Below the pieces are notes generated by a model. It was not told the origin of the DNA and searched no databases. It saw nothing but the letters and a program-made list of their open reading frames with translations. Positions 23,326-33,817 of a DNA stretch of 64,000 nucleotides are shown in pieces; position 1 is the first letter of the stretch, and each line of letters opens with the position of its first letter. The translations under genes and the position numbers were made by a program. Where the stretch lies: contig JAPDOI010000710.1 of assembly GCA_029168955.1 (NCBI GenBank), forward strand, positions 62,001-126,000. The letters run 5' to 3'. The stretch is from Aplectana chamaeleonis (taxonomy: Eukaryota > Nematoda > Chromadorea > Rhabditida > Cosmocercidae).

Positions 23326-26204
23326 TTACCACTACACAGCGCTGCGCAGCTGCTTAAAACAATTGCACACGACTTGGCACACAAGAAATTCCCACGGGGA
23401 CTTTCTGTTTAAACTTTGAGCCTAGCAATCATTACAGGTTTCGATAGCCCGTCTCATCACATCAAGATCCTGAATTATTTTAAGATCCAAAAAACATTGA
23501 ATATGAAGGGAATTATCGAAAAGGGCGCGAAAATGCGAGAAAGAGTCGTCGCACGCATTCTGACCAAAACCTATAAGCTGTAGTTTAGTACATAGATCTG
23601 TTCTACCACTTTTGTGACATATAAATTTTAAACTCTATTTTACTACGAGAAATTTCTACAGTTCTTCCAATACTGCTTTGGGAAAAAAATTTAAACCAGG
23701 GTACGGCACGAGGTGTGGACAAAGCTGAATTTACTCAGACCCCCCCCCCTCCAAAAGCAAACTTTTGGCGATTTTCTCGGACCTCCTCCCAGGAGTATTA
23801 ATTGTCCGACTTTGATGTAAAATTGAAAGAAGAGGAACAACTTATTCCAAAAGATGTGTAATTTAAAGAAGAACAACCATAAAAAAACATTAACAGTGTA
23901 ATTTAAAGAAGAACAACCATAAAAAAACATTAACAGTGAATTAGATCACGGACGAGGCTTTTCTTGACGGATTACATGAAGCTGCCTGCGTTGGTAAATA
24001 ACGTAGCTATAGTAAAGGTTCTTATTATAGTGAAGGCTCTCTTAATGTTGAATATAAGACAAATAGGTTTGGACGTGTATCCAGAAATTGTGAATGATTT
24101 CGGGTAAGAAGCTAAGGTATGTGGTGGAAGAGAAGAGTGGAGACGAAGAAGTGATTGGCAAAGGCCAAGAATACGAGACGGATTGAAAAAATAAATGTGT
24201 TTTGAATATGAGTGAGTTTGTAGATTAATTTCGCAAGTCCAAGAAGAACAGGTCGCATCAGATGTATGGGCTGCTAGTTGGAAAGAGCGTCATCTAATCT
24301 GGTTACGTTGTGGAATTCATTCTCCGAAACCCACTGATACACGAAACACGGGTTCAATCCGCAAGGTGCTTAATTTTTGCAAGACGCAGGGTCAGGCAGA
24401 CCGTTGTACAGGACCTCGACGAAGCTAAGTCCCCCCTTGGTGATAAGAATTTTTGAAAAAGTTTTAAAACTTTTAACCTCAGGTCTTGGAAAAAGTTTAA
24501 CAGTTTTTGTGGTCGAAAATTTCAAAAAAATTATATTTCAACCCGAATTTTCAAAAAATAGTAACTGCACTTCCTATCCGACTGATTAGCCTCGGAGAGT
24601 GTAGTTTTGACTTTCCCTTGAGCAACAACATCTGTATTGAGAAGGAAGCAATTAAAATTACAAACACAGATCGCCTCACAATCTCACGATGGCATAACGA
24701 TAAAGAAAAAATGTGGGCAAATCAAAGCAGAGATAGAAAAAAACGCTGAATACTTGTTCTTTGCTTGCATAAGGTTTTGTCCTAATCTTGATCGTACAGT
24801 AAGCTAATAAAAAGTGAGCAATGCTACAAAAAAGACGCAATAGGCAAGCTTGAATCGATAGGATTTTTTTTGTAGTGGAGGAAATTACGGTGAAGATGTA
24901 GAACGTTTCCTAACTTTTGATGAACCCCAACTTCGTTCTGGGCAAAACTCTGGCGTATGCCAAGCATTATTCGGGGACGTGTTAGACTTTCGATAACAGC
25001 TCACTAATCATAAGGCTTTACGACACCTCGGTGCAGCCATAGTTGAAGGGGTCACTCAGGATACGAGGGAAGAATGAGTGATACACTATATAAAAACTCT
25101 AAGCATTTTGATGAAGTTCATGTAAGTAAAATGACTGATAGCACTACCAATAGCAGATAGCGGCAGAAGACCACATTTTGACGGATAAGAAACCTCCAAC
25201 TAGGTTTGCATCGAGACCTGCGGGTGGGTGGAACCCTTTTGTGGGTGCGTAAACCTTCACAGGTTCAAAAAAGTTCGATTCTAAACTAGTGTTGCTCAAA
25301 CAGAAGGGGTGCGAGAGCGGGTGGAAGAGAGGATGTTACCGGAGGTGGTTTCGCGGGCACTGTACTGCGCAACAGCGCCCGCGAAACGACGGCAGGTGGC
25401 AGACGCGGCTTGACATTGGAGCGCGATATTTTTCGGCGGCTCGCCACAGTGGTAAGTAAAATTCCTTGCTTCGAAATGCTCTAAATTGAGGAGTTGCCGA
25501 GCGATATCGTGGTCGTGAGTAGAAGGTATGCCAAAGACGGGAATTTAACCTTTAGAGTGTTAAAACTGCTTTTGTGAAAAAATTACCGTTGTCCAATTTC
25601 GGCCGAAGGCGCGGTTTTGGACAACGGTTTTGGACAACGGCAAAACGTGTTTCAGGCGATTTTGTTCATGATTTCAAGGTGGTGGGAGGGGTGTTAGGTA
25701 TCATTTTGTGAGGAATTTCACGGAGAATCTGAATCTTTTTTCAGTATTGTGAAAATTTTAGATTTTATGGGGGGTTGTACGTTGTCCAATTTTCGAAGTG
25801 AAGAATTTAAGCGGTAAATGGCCCGATTAGTGATTGTAACTCGTCTAAAAATCTGTTTATGCGCTGAAAATTTGAATACTGCCTAAATTAAGTCTATTTT
25901 ATCGTTATGTAAAGATACTCTTCTCACATGTGCTGTTGTGGTGCTGTACTAATGCTCTCTTCGATATTTTTGTTGCTATTACAATATGCGAGACAACCAC
26001 GTCCGAACCACTCGTTCCACGACCTGTTTTCTTCACAGAAAGAGGAACGCAACTGGAAACACCCCCGATTTTTTAAACTTTTGGCCCAAAGTTTTACGTT
26101 CCCCCTTGAAAAAAACCTAAATTTCGAAAATTTTTACGTCCCCGCTGTTGTCCACGTGGACAACGCCCGCCTGGCCCTGGCAAAATATTAGACTTCTTAT
26201 TTTT
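23326..26204. other. Long unassigned stretch with one short tandem duplication
   Basis: A 40-bp unit starting GTAATTTAAAGAAGAACAAC occurs twice in tandem at about 23857-23936. A B-box-like GGGTTCAATCC near 24352 follows a poorly matching A box, so no tRNA is called. TTTTGGACAACGG is duplicated near 25617-25642. No coding signature is recognised in the rest. Confidence 0.4.
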
Positions 26205-26780
26205 TTGCAAAGTAAAGGTCAATAAAGTAGGACAGTCGAGTCAAGAGTGATGGTTTTACCCTGTATACAAACTTACACCGTCTAAGATGAACGCTGAAAG
26301 GCAATACACTGTTTGAACTACACCTGCTGCAGGTGTGTTCCCGCTGGAAATCTACATTTTTGCAAGGTGAGAGTCAAGAGAATATGATATTCGGGTCGAG
26401 CGTAGTTGCTTTGCCTCATATACCAACTTTAACGGCATCATAGGAACGCCGAAGACCGCTACACTGCATGGGCTCATACTTTTCTCAAGTGTGGTCCCGC
26501 CGGATGTCGGCAATTTTGAGAACTAGGAGCCACAAGAGTAGGATATTTGAGTCCAGCGTAGTCGATTTACTCGGGATACTCACTTTCACCGTCCAACAGG
26601 GATGCTGAACACCGCTAAAGTATGAGGGCTCACACTTTTCTCAGGTGGGGTTTCGCCGACAAGGGGCTTTTTTGAAATTTAGGTGTCACGAGAGTAGGAT
26701 ATTTGAGTCCAGCGTGGTCGATTTACTCTCTATACAAACTTTTACCGTCTCAGTGTAACGCCGAAGACCGCTACATAGGA
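26205..26780. repeat. Tandem array of about 157 bp, 3.5 copies
   Basis: Successive units can be aligned by GTAGTYGATTTACT-type words at about 26249, 26402, 26559 and 26718, a spacing of 153-159 bp. Other markers are GAGTAGGATATTTGAGTCCA, CCGAAGACCGCTACA and CTCACACTTTTCTCA. The later copies are most alike. It is non-coding and resembles a satellite fragment. Confidence 0.8.
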
Positions 26781-26930
26781 AGCGGAACAAGATTAAAAAA
26801 ATAAAAAAAACGTCAAAGTCCACAAACTTGGAATAGGGTTTTGAAACACCTGTAACTTAAGTTCCAAATGAGCTACCCGGGGTTTGAGCAAAACTAAGAG
26901 ACTACATTTGTAACCCTACGGAATGAAACC

Positions 26931-27108
26931 TTACCCGCTCCCAGAGGACGCCTTACAAAAAAGCTTACTATGTAGGTGTAGACTTTTGCTGTTTTGAGCA
27001 GAAAAGTCCACACCTGACTCCGCTGGCTAGGTGTGGACTTTTATGCTCAAAACATCAAAAGTCCACACCTAATGAACCTTTTTGTAGAGCGTCCTCTGGG
27101 AGCGGGTT
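26931..27108. mobile_element. Palindromic foldback MITE, about 178 bp
   Basis: The arms AACCCGCTCCCAGAGGACGC-like (right end, reverse complement) and TTACCCGCTCCCAGAGGACG (left end) continue inward through AGGTGTGGACTTTTGATG-type sequence on both sides. AAAGTCCACACCT is repeated in alternating orientation. It directly abuts the LTR at 27112. Confidence 0.8.
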
Positions 27109-27111
27109 ATT

Positions 27112-27480
27112 TGGTGGATACCAATGGTTAGAGACACGAGTAATAATAGTCGTTTATTACAACGAGTCTGACCAGTGAACAGACGAACCGAATTAATACA
27201 TAAAATCGCCTTATATACAGGATGGGGAGGCGGTCCCACAAACATACATCATACATCGCTGCTATCGCAGCGATGTTCAAAGAAGTGCCGTATATACCCG
27301 CACCACTGGTAATGGGCTTATTACGACACTTGATAACCTACTCGATATACCGACGTATCAAAAGGTGAGAAATTGTTTGATGAGATACTTATCTTCCGGT
27401 ATATCGAGCAATACTATTTTATACGACATTCTATCATATTATTTATATACACCCGTAAGGTTGTGACTATATACAGTTCA
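27112..27480 (-). repeat. LTR (3' LTR in element orientation)
   Basis: 369 bp, about 98 percent identical to 28475-28843. It contains the last codons and stop of the truncated gag-like frame. Confidence 0.9.
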
Positions 27481-27700
27481 CAACATCTTCAACGCACTTG
27501 TCTAAGAATTCCTTAGCTTTCGTGATGGATCTTGAAAGATGGTTTAGTTCCACAGTGCGTTCCCGTACGAAGGCTTCACATTCTGCTTTTTCGGAGGGAA
27601 ATGTGAATGGTGCGTCCAGTTTCTTCATACCGTCTTCATTGGATTTGATCAGCGCACAAGCATTCGCGATCTTTGTTTTGAAAACTTGAAATCCAGCCAT
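27467..27700 (-). pseudogene. Truncated Gag-like N-terminus of the LTR element
   Basis: A minus-strand ATG at 27700-27698 opens a 77-residue frame beginning MAGFQVFKTKIANACALIKS, rich in charged residues and predicted helical (VELNHLSRSITKAKEFLDKC). It runs into the LTR and stops there at 27467. The position after the primer-binding site and leader, in the same orientation as the LTRs, points to the N-terminus of Gag. An internal deletion has removed the rest of gag and all of pol. Homology is inferred from position, not from a recognised domain. Confidence 0.55.
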
Positions 27701-28052
27701 TTTTCACTTTTTCTGATTCGTTCCAAGCTTCGAGGTTCCTTGGGCTTGTTTTTACTGCTTCGGTTGATTCCGCAGTAAGCAACTTCCTGCCACGCGGGAC
27801 TTCTTTTTTTGATTACCTCAAGGAAGATTTGCTTCGCCTGTCAGATTTTCCCGGTTTATTGGGAATCTGCTTCGCTTTCTGATTTTCTCTCTTGAGGAGA
27901 CGAAAGCTCTGACACAGTCCTCTTGGCCTCTTGGCTGAGAAGGCTCAAAATGAGAACTTTTTGCGATACTTTTTTCCTGATTGCAGGAGGAAAGTTGATA
28001 CTTCACCGGTTCCTCGTGAGGGGACGCACAAGATGAAGTTTTTGATGTACGC

Positions 28053-28322
28053 CTTGCCGGTTCCCCTTTCGGAGACTCACAAGACAAGACGATTTCGAGG
28101 TTAAAATCTGTCGGTTCCCCTTTCGGAGACGCACGAGACAGAGTTCACGCTCTAGGGCTGCGGTTTTAGAGGTAAAAACACTGCCGGTTCCCCTTGCGGA
28201 GACGCACAAGCAGGCCCTTTTGAGGTTTACTCTGCCGGTTCCCCTTGCGGAGACGCACAAGACAGATACTCGATTGAGGTGAAAAACTCTGCCGGTTCCC
28301 CTTGCGGAGACGCACAAGACAA
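28053..28322 (-). repeat. Five spaced copies of a 28-30 bp core in the LTR-element leader
   Basis: On the plus strand the core GCCGGTTCCCCTTGCGGAGA followed by CGCACAAGAC begins at about 28056, 28110, 28183, 28234 and 28291, with a diverged sixth near 28009. Spacing is 51-73 bp and the intervening sequences are unrelated. It lies between the primer-binding site and the gag-like start. Confidence 0.85.
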
Positions 28323-28458
28323 AGATTCACGCTCTTTCTTCTCGTTACTCCAATGAGGAACACGATATGAGAAGTTTCGGGTAAGTGGGGCTCACTTTTC
28401 TCTCGTTTTTTCAGGGAGGAACACGCTAGCTGAGAGGAAGACGAGGGATCGTTCACTG

Positions 28459-28471
28459 GCCGATGCACCAA
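28459..28471 (-). other. Primer-binding site complementary to tRNA-Gly 3' end
   Basis: Reading the minus strand from the LTR end, the sequence after a short AATT is TGGTGCATCGGCC. This complements the 3' end (GGCCGATGCA plus CCA) of a nematode tRNA-Gly over 13 bases; the match then breaks down. Confidence 0.65.
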
Positions 28472-28474
28472 ATT

Positions 28475-28843
28475 TGGTGGATACCAATGGTTAGAGACAC
28501 GAGTAATAATAGTCGTTTATTACAACGAGTCTGACCAGTGAACAGACGAACCGAATTAATACATAAAATCGCCTTATATACAGGATGGGGAGGCGGTCCC
28601 ACAAACATACATCATGCATCGCTGCTATCGCAGCGATGTTCAAAGAAGTGCCGTATATACCCGCACCACTGGTAATCGGCTTATTACGACACTTGATAAC
28701 CTACTCGATATACCGACGTATCAAAGGGTGAGAAATTGTTTGATGAGATACTTATCTTTCGGTATATCGAGCAATACCATTTTATGCGACATTCTATCAT
28801 ATTATTTATATACACCCGTGAGGTTGTGACTACATACAGTTCA
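28475..28843 (-). repeat. LTR (5' LTR in element orientation)
   Basis: 369 bp partner of 27112-27480. Confidence 0.9.
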
Positions 28844-29911
28844 TGTTAATTGGACGGCATTATCGAATTCTTAGAAAAAAAAAGAATTTTAAACAGTGTA
28901 CCTACCCTCGGTCAGATTGTTCACCTGGTCTCCGGGTGGAGCTCAGACCCCCGGTGTGGATACCCACACCCCCGCCGAACAATGGTTGAAATGCACGCGA
29001 ACCAAGTCTCCGAGCCTCAGTATGCAGCCTACACGAAATTTTGTGTCACGACGAGCTGTTTTTGTTTTCAAAAGCGTACGGCTAGAAATTCATCGCCAAA
29101 TCCAGAAAGGTTTTTCACAGATAAATGGTCCGCCTTTGATTTACTGAAGACGCCCTCAGAAAAGTTGGAGCATTATGGAGGGCTGAGGAAGTTGTTGAAA
29201 AATTGTTGAACAAACCAGGTACCTATTAATACATGTCCTAGAACAGAAGAAGTGATATACTCCAATGATACCGCTCAAACGGTAATTCAATCGATTTGTG
29301 TTGGGCACATGCTAGAACTTCCGTAGAGGTCCGGCTGGATTGATTGAAAGCGGACTACCTCAAGATGTGAAGAGTGGGGGAATGAAGAGCAATAGCAAGA
29401 TGAAACGAAGTGAACGAAGGTGAAAGTCACAAAGTCATGACTAGAAAGTCATGAAAAATCGAATCTTCAAGATGAGAGAAGTGGTGGACCTTAATAATGT
29501 GTCATAACCCGCTATCTCTTAATACACAAGGAGCACCCCGTGAAATTGTGACTGAAGCGCGATAACAAGTGGGTTTAACATTAAGCTAAATGAACATGGG
29601 TTTTCATTCTTACCTTCTGAATGCTCAAACCAACGCTACTCGAGGATTCTTCCTCCACGAAATTATGTACAAAATGTTAATAGCTTTGGATGTTTAACCA
29701 TCTTCTGTTCCATATGTTTGACTAGCCCTATAATAAATTCAAAGAACAGCCCGTTTGAAAGCGCGCTCGCCAAAGTGAAGCAGATTTCTAAGTCTAAATC
29801 CTTGTAAGACAAGTGGCTCGAAAAGTGTGATTGTGGCAATATGCAGAGTTCTGTAAGGAATTTTAACTTTTTCTATGGTTGTAGATGAAGCTTTATGGCG
29901 GGTGGTTTTGA
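28844..29911. other. Unassigned stretch
   Basis: An open plus-strand frame (28850-29209) has no recognisable motif. No gene is called. Confidence 0.35.
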
Positions 29912-30023
29912 AGGCATCGCTCACGATGGATTTCGTTTTCGAGTTTTCCTTATATAATGAAAGCCCAGCCTATCGTTCAAATACAAAAAAATCAGTGAGT
30001 GGTTTCTAGCACGTACGATGCCT
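29912..30023. mobile_element. Short AGGCATCG-ended MITE, 112 bp
   Basis: The left end AGGCATCGCTCACGATGG and right end CACGTACGATGCCT are flanked by TTGA and TCAA, which are variants of the TTAA flanks of the related larger elements. It looks like an internally deleted relative of the AGGCA family. Confidence 0.55.
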
Positions 30024-30475
30024 TCAAGTCTTAGTTCATTCTAGCACGAAATACACTGAATTCGAGTCCATAATAGATTGAAGACGAATCAAGGAAATTC
30101 TCCATTACGAAAATTTGAAAATGATCACCCTCGGAACTATTGTTTCTCTACAAAATTCCTACGACCCAACTAGCTTGCCTTGCTCGTCTCTGCCCTAATA
30201 CTTTCTCGAAAAACGATATGCAACTGAATCTAATGCCGTCGCAGTTTTCTAATCGACTCCATACCTCAAGTATCAGAAAGGGTACATACCACAAGATTCA
30301 CACAGGTGTCTCTAATGAAACTTTCGTCCGTACCAGTTACATCCAGAATATCGTTGTGAAAATATTTCGTCCTGAAACGAAAAAAATTACACAGCGGCAC
30401 GAAATGACAGATTCAAGTATACAAATATATTTTATGAATTCGACTACTATTTATGTATTAAGAGATGGAATACCA
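30024..30475. other. Unassigned stretch
   Basis: An open frame at 30140-30532 has no recognisable motif. Confidence 0.35.
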
Positions 30476-31270
30476 TGCGGGCTACGGCGCGAAGTGCGAT
30501 ACAAGTCAGCCTTGGCCCGACTCCTTCCCTAAAACCTGTGATTATCTCAACCCCTTCCCCATTCCTTCTGAGGAGACAGCGACGACGACAGGAGGGGGAG
30601 GGGGGGGGGGAGCCTTCAAGTCTTCATGATTCGTTCTATACCCTCGATTGTCCCATGACTAAAGTGGGAGGATAACGAGGGAAATATCAAAAAAATTTGT
30701 TCGCCGACTGAAGTGAAAACAGCCCACTAGCTGCTAGCAAAAAGCCTAAATGACTGTTCAAGAATGGACACAGGTGCAGTCCAAGGTGCGAAAACTATAT
30801 TAAAAAATATGGCTGTCTAGATTTAAAAACGTACTCGAAATTCCATGGACGCAGACGCAAGCTGAAGAGCGCTACACCAGATGGGGCCATTGGAAATGTT
30901 CGAATCAAAATTTCGAAGTATTTTTTCGAACTCCTAAAAGGGCCGCTAGCATTGCAGCAACGTGCAGAAAAGTAAGTTTTTCATATTTGGGTTCTGGACT
31001 AACCCTTGTCGCATGTTGCTGTAACGCTAGCGGCAGTATTAAGAATTTCGAGAAAAAACGTGTAAATTTATCAGCAGAATCCTGGATTGGAACATCTATT
31101 TAAGGGTCCCAGCTAGTGTGGCGCTGTCCACCTTGCACCTGCAATCATGAAATTTTGGGCACACTTTCAGATACGGACGGCCATACTGCTAATGCAGTTT
31201 TCGTACCGTAGACGGCACCTGCGTGCCCTCAGAGCATCAAAAATGTCCAGCATCGCGTGGAATAGCACTT
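30476..31270. repeat. Repeat family E, copy 1 (one-sided)
   Basis: It begins at GGGCTACGGCGCGAAGTG, the same end word as 34624 and the reverse complement near 57160. Inside are ATGGACGCAGACGCAAGCTG, GGGCCGCTAGCATTGCAGCA and CACCTGCGTGCCCTCAGAG, all found in the other copies. Non-coding, with C/G runs. Confidence 0.65.
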
Positions 31271-31275
31271 AAGTA

Positions 31276-32011
31276 CAGTACCGTTAAAAAGTTCAGAGCT
31301 CGCAGTTTTCAAATATTGAACTTATACATCCTTTTGCGGTATTATTTTAAATAAGGACTATTCCCTCAAAACAAGGCAGTTACAATTCTAAACCCGTAGC
31401 AGTAATTCGCCTTTCGAAGATCTTTGGAACCGTTGTGTACCCTTGTGAAAAAATTAATCTCTATCTCTATAAATTTTTTTAAAAGTAAATTTGAGAAAAA
31501 ATCATGCGATATTGCACCTAAAGTATCTCCCTTTGAAGTCATCAAAATAGAGCGAAATTAATGTTTCAGTTGTACTTTGTCAAAGCTTATAAAGCACATA
31601 TTTTGGAATGGTTCTGAGGTGAATAATTTTAAAGGGGTAAAGTTCCAACAATAAACTCCAATCTGTTGAATTTTCGGTCTTCAGAATAATTATGATAGAA
31701 ACTATTTCCTCACAAAGTTATAAAACGGTTCCGAAAATCTTTGAATAGCGAATAACTGCTACGGGTCTAGAATTGTAATAGCCATGTTTTAGGGAAATAG
31801 TCCTCATTAGAACTAACACCACAAAAATAGAAATAAACACCATATTTAAAAACTGCACGCTCAAAAACTAATTTTGTGTTTGTGTCAAGCAAGGGTTGTG
31901 ATGCCCCATAACATACTAAAGTTTCATCAAGTTTCGCGGAAGGCAAACCAAGATATGTATGAAAACATTGATCTCGGAAAGGCCCTGGGAATAGACTTTT
32001 TAACGGTACTG
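31276..32011. mobile_element. TA-flanked foldback element, 736 bp
   Basis: The ends CAGTACCGTTAAAAAGT and ACTTTTTAACGGTACTG are perfect inverses flanked by TA on both sides, as in Tc1/mariner-type MITEs. The arms remain complementary inward for more than 150 bp (for example TTACAATTCTAAACCCGTAG against CTACGGGTCTAGAATTGTAA). No transposase. Confidence 0.88.
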
Positions 32012-32094
32012 TACATAGCCAAAAATGCATCTTCATGTATAAATCGTTAGAGCCTATCGGAGTGAAATTCGTCATTATTACTGTCATTTATACA

Positions 32095-32195
32095 ATTACT
32101 ATTAACACCATTATCATTATTATTATTATTATGATTAGTCATTACTATCGTCCCTATCATTATTATTATTATTATTGCAAATATTATTCTAGCAG
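32095..32195. repeat. ATT-rich microsatellite
   Basis: Interrupted runs of ATT/TAT repeats. A shorter related tract is at 35870-35920. Confidence 0.85.
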
Positions 32196-32289
32196 TTTTC
32201 AATGCCAACGGTATGGCTCTCAGTGCCCCGTTTGATGGAAGCCCATCTTGGTTGTTGGTTGAAGGTCTCGCCGAAAAAAAATCGGCCGG

Positions 32290-32943
32290 CTCAGATACAG
32301 ACAGCACACTTCCCGTAGTACGATAGCCCGACGTCCAGTAACTCCTGCGGAAGGCTAATAGTTCGGTCGCGGGCAGTCGGCAGCGCCGTTTCCTTTACTG
32401 CCCGTACACGTTAAACGAGCACTCTGCGGCCCTTCTGCCATCGCGTTACGGCTAACTTGATGACTGACAGAAAACAATCCAAAAGCAGTTTGCGGCACAC
32501 TCTGAAATCACCCTTCAAAAAAGGTCTGTTGGAACAAAATTTCAAAAATTCCCTTCTGGGCTCTTCATCTTAAACTGCTTCTGGTAGCCCTTGCAGTCTT
32601 TTCATACGCAGATGCCATCAACAGACAATGGCTCACCTGCCCAGAGCCAGCGTCGCATACAGCGAGGGTTCTGGGAAGAGTCTCAATACGGCATTTTCTG
32701 CTCAACAATCGTTCACTGGCTCCACTCTAGGGGGTGGTGCAATGGCGACATCAAAGTGGGAATCGATGAGTGGTTCGATGACCCCCAGGAATAGCTGACT
32801 GCCCGCCTACACTCCGCGGGAAGACAGGAAAACCTCTCTCTCCGCGGGAAATGGGAGCTGTGACGCGCACAAAATTGGGACCGCGCGAAGTCGACTAGCC
32901 CCCCCCCCCTTGGCCGGCGGGAAGTGGGCTGTTTTTATCTGAG
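32290..32943. mobile_element. Inverted-repeat element, family A copy 2, about 654 bp
   Basis: Same orientation as 5715-6416, with ends CTCAGATACAGACAGCACAC and CTGTTTTTATCTGAG. It ends 72 bp from the splice donor of the kinase exon at 33015. Confidence 0.7.
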
Positions 32944-33014
32944 GAGTCGAATGTCCTCCAGAATATGAACATGCGAGTGTTTGCAACTTTGCAACAAAAT
33001 CAAGATACCAAAAC

Positions 33015-33817
33015 CTTGTTTTGCGGATCATACGTAGAGGTATGTGACCGCAGACTCGTTCCATCATGGCTAAATGTTCTCGATTGCTATGAGTTCGGAA
33101 GAGAGTTGCTCCACGATGGAGTTCGTATAGAATGCACCCTAATGACCACGTATCACACGGCTGCCACCATCCAAGATCTGAAGATTTACCAAGAACTTTA
33201 ATATTTTTAGATTTTTGAAAAATTTTAATATTTTTAAATTCAAGTTACCAACTAAAAGTGAGAGAAAACGTACCAAGGATAACCTCAGGAGCACGATAAT
33301 GACGGGTTGAAATAATGGCGGAGTGATGCTCGTTATTGAACGTTGCCGACCCCAAGTCAATGAGCCGCACATTGGTATTTTTCGGCCGATGAAAGGTCTG
33401 AACAATATTTCCGATCACGAAAGACATGAAAGTACTTCTGTAACCACAGTATAAAATAGGGAGTCTTTATGCATATTAAACTAACCACGTTTCCAACCTT
33501 TTCCGTATAACAGTCATCACATACAAAGAGCACGTTCTCAGGTTTAAGGTCTGTATGAGTCAGTTTATTATCGTGCAGAAATTTCACAGCATAACAAATC
33601 TGATACATAATATGTCTCGTATCCTCGATGTGATAAGGTCGAAAATTATATTTCCTCTGAAAACGACAAAAGTGGTGTGCCATATAAATGCCATCAAAAA
33701 AAAGGTAAAAGAATGGTGGTGATAACCTGAAAATCAAAAACGCTGAGTCCATACAGTTTAAAGACCAGACAACAGTGCCCATGATAGTCAAAATTTTCCA
33801 CCAACTGGATGATTTTG
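33015..33817 (-). CDS. LAMMER/CLK-type protein kinase, catalytic-domain exons
   Basis: Four minus-strand exons with matching phases and GT/AG borders: 33817-33727, 33656-33486, 33397-33274 and 33177-33015. They encode consecutive parts of the kinase domain of a CLK/Doa kinase, which controls splicing by phosphorylating SR proteins. Exon 1 has [20 protein letters not shown] (end of the N-lobe and hinge). Exon 2 has [19 protein letters not shown] with the catalytic Asp and the family-specific THTDLKPEN loop. Exon 3 has [11 protein letters not shown] and [13 protein letters not shown]. Exon 4 has [19 protein letters not shown] and EHLAMMER, the signature of LAMMER kinases. The metal-binding DFG is DLG. 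The donor after exon 2 could be GTTGGA or, as chosen, GTTAGT; both keep the frame. Upstream exons with the glycine loop and catalytic Lys were not found within the window. Confidence 0.93.

Larger units (their letters stand above)
27112..28843 (-). mobile_element. Deleted LTR retrotransposon (possibly BEL/Pao)
   Basis: Two 369-bp direct repeats (27112-27480 and 28475-28843) bound a 994-bp interior. I count eight differences between them. On the minus strand each LTR begins TGAACTG and ends CCACCA. Next to the upstream LTR on that strand lies a primer-binding site (28459-28471). The interior holds a leader with repeated units and the start of a gag-like frame, but no protease, reverse transcriptase or integrase, so the element is non-autonomous. 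Target duplications are unclear (GTTATT on the left, TGTTAA on the right). The BEL/Pao assignment is tentative. Confidence 0.85.
4951..33014 (-). other. Presumed giant intron(s) of the LAMMER kinase gene
   Basis: About 28 kb separates the exon ending in the LAMMER region (33015) from the C-terminal exon (4950). The four introns resolved elsewhere in this gene are only 67-96 bp. The upstream exon ends in phase 2 and the downstream exon begins in phase 0, so the two cannot be joined directly. At least one exon, for the family stretch around GRLDWDE..SAGRYVR..CKPL, must be missing from my reading or lost. The interval is filled with transposons and repeats, listed separately. Confidence 0.6.

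Noticed and set aside
24262..24380. tRNA gene or tRNA-derived SINE
   Set aside because: GGGTTCAATCC is present, but the A box is poor and the stems do not form. Too weak to call.
25198..25215. CKP-encoding minus-strand sequence as the missing kinase exon
   Set aside because: The surrounding residues do not match the LAMMER family, and there are no suitable splice sites.
28053..28322. CRISPR array
   Set aside because: The sequence is eukaryotic, the core is inside an LTR-element leader, spacer lengths vary widely, and there are no cas genes.
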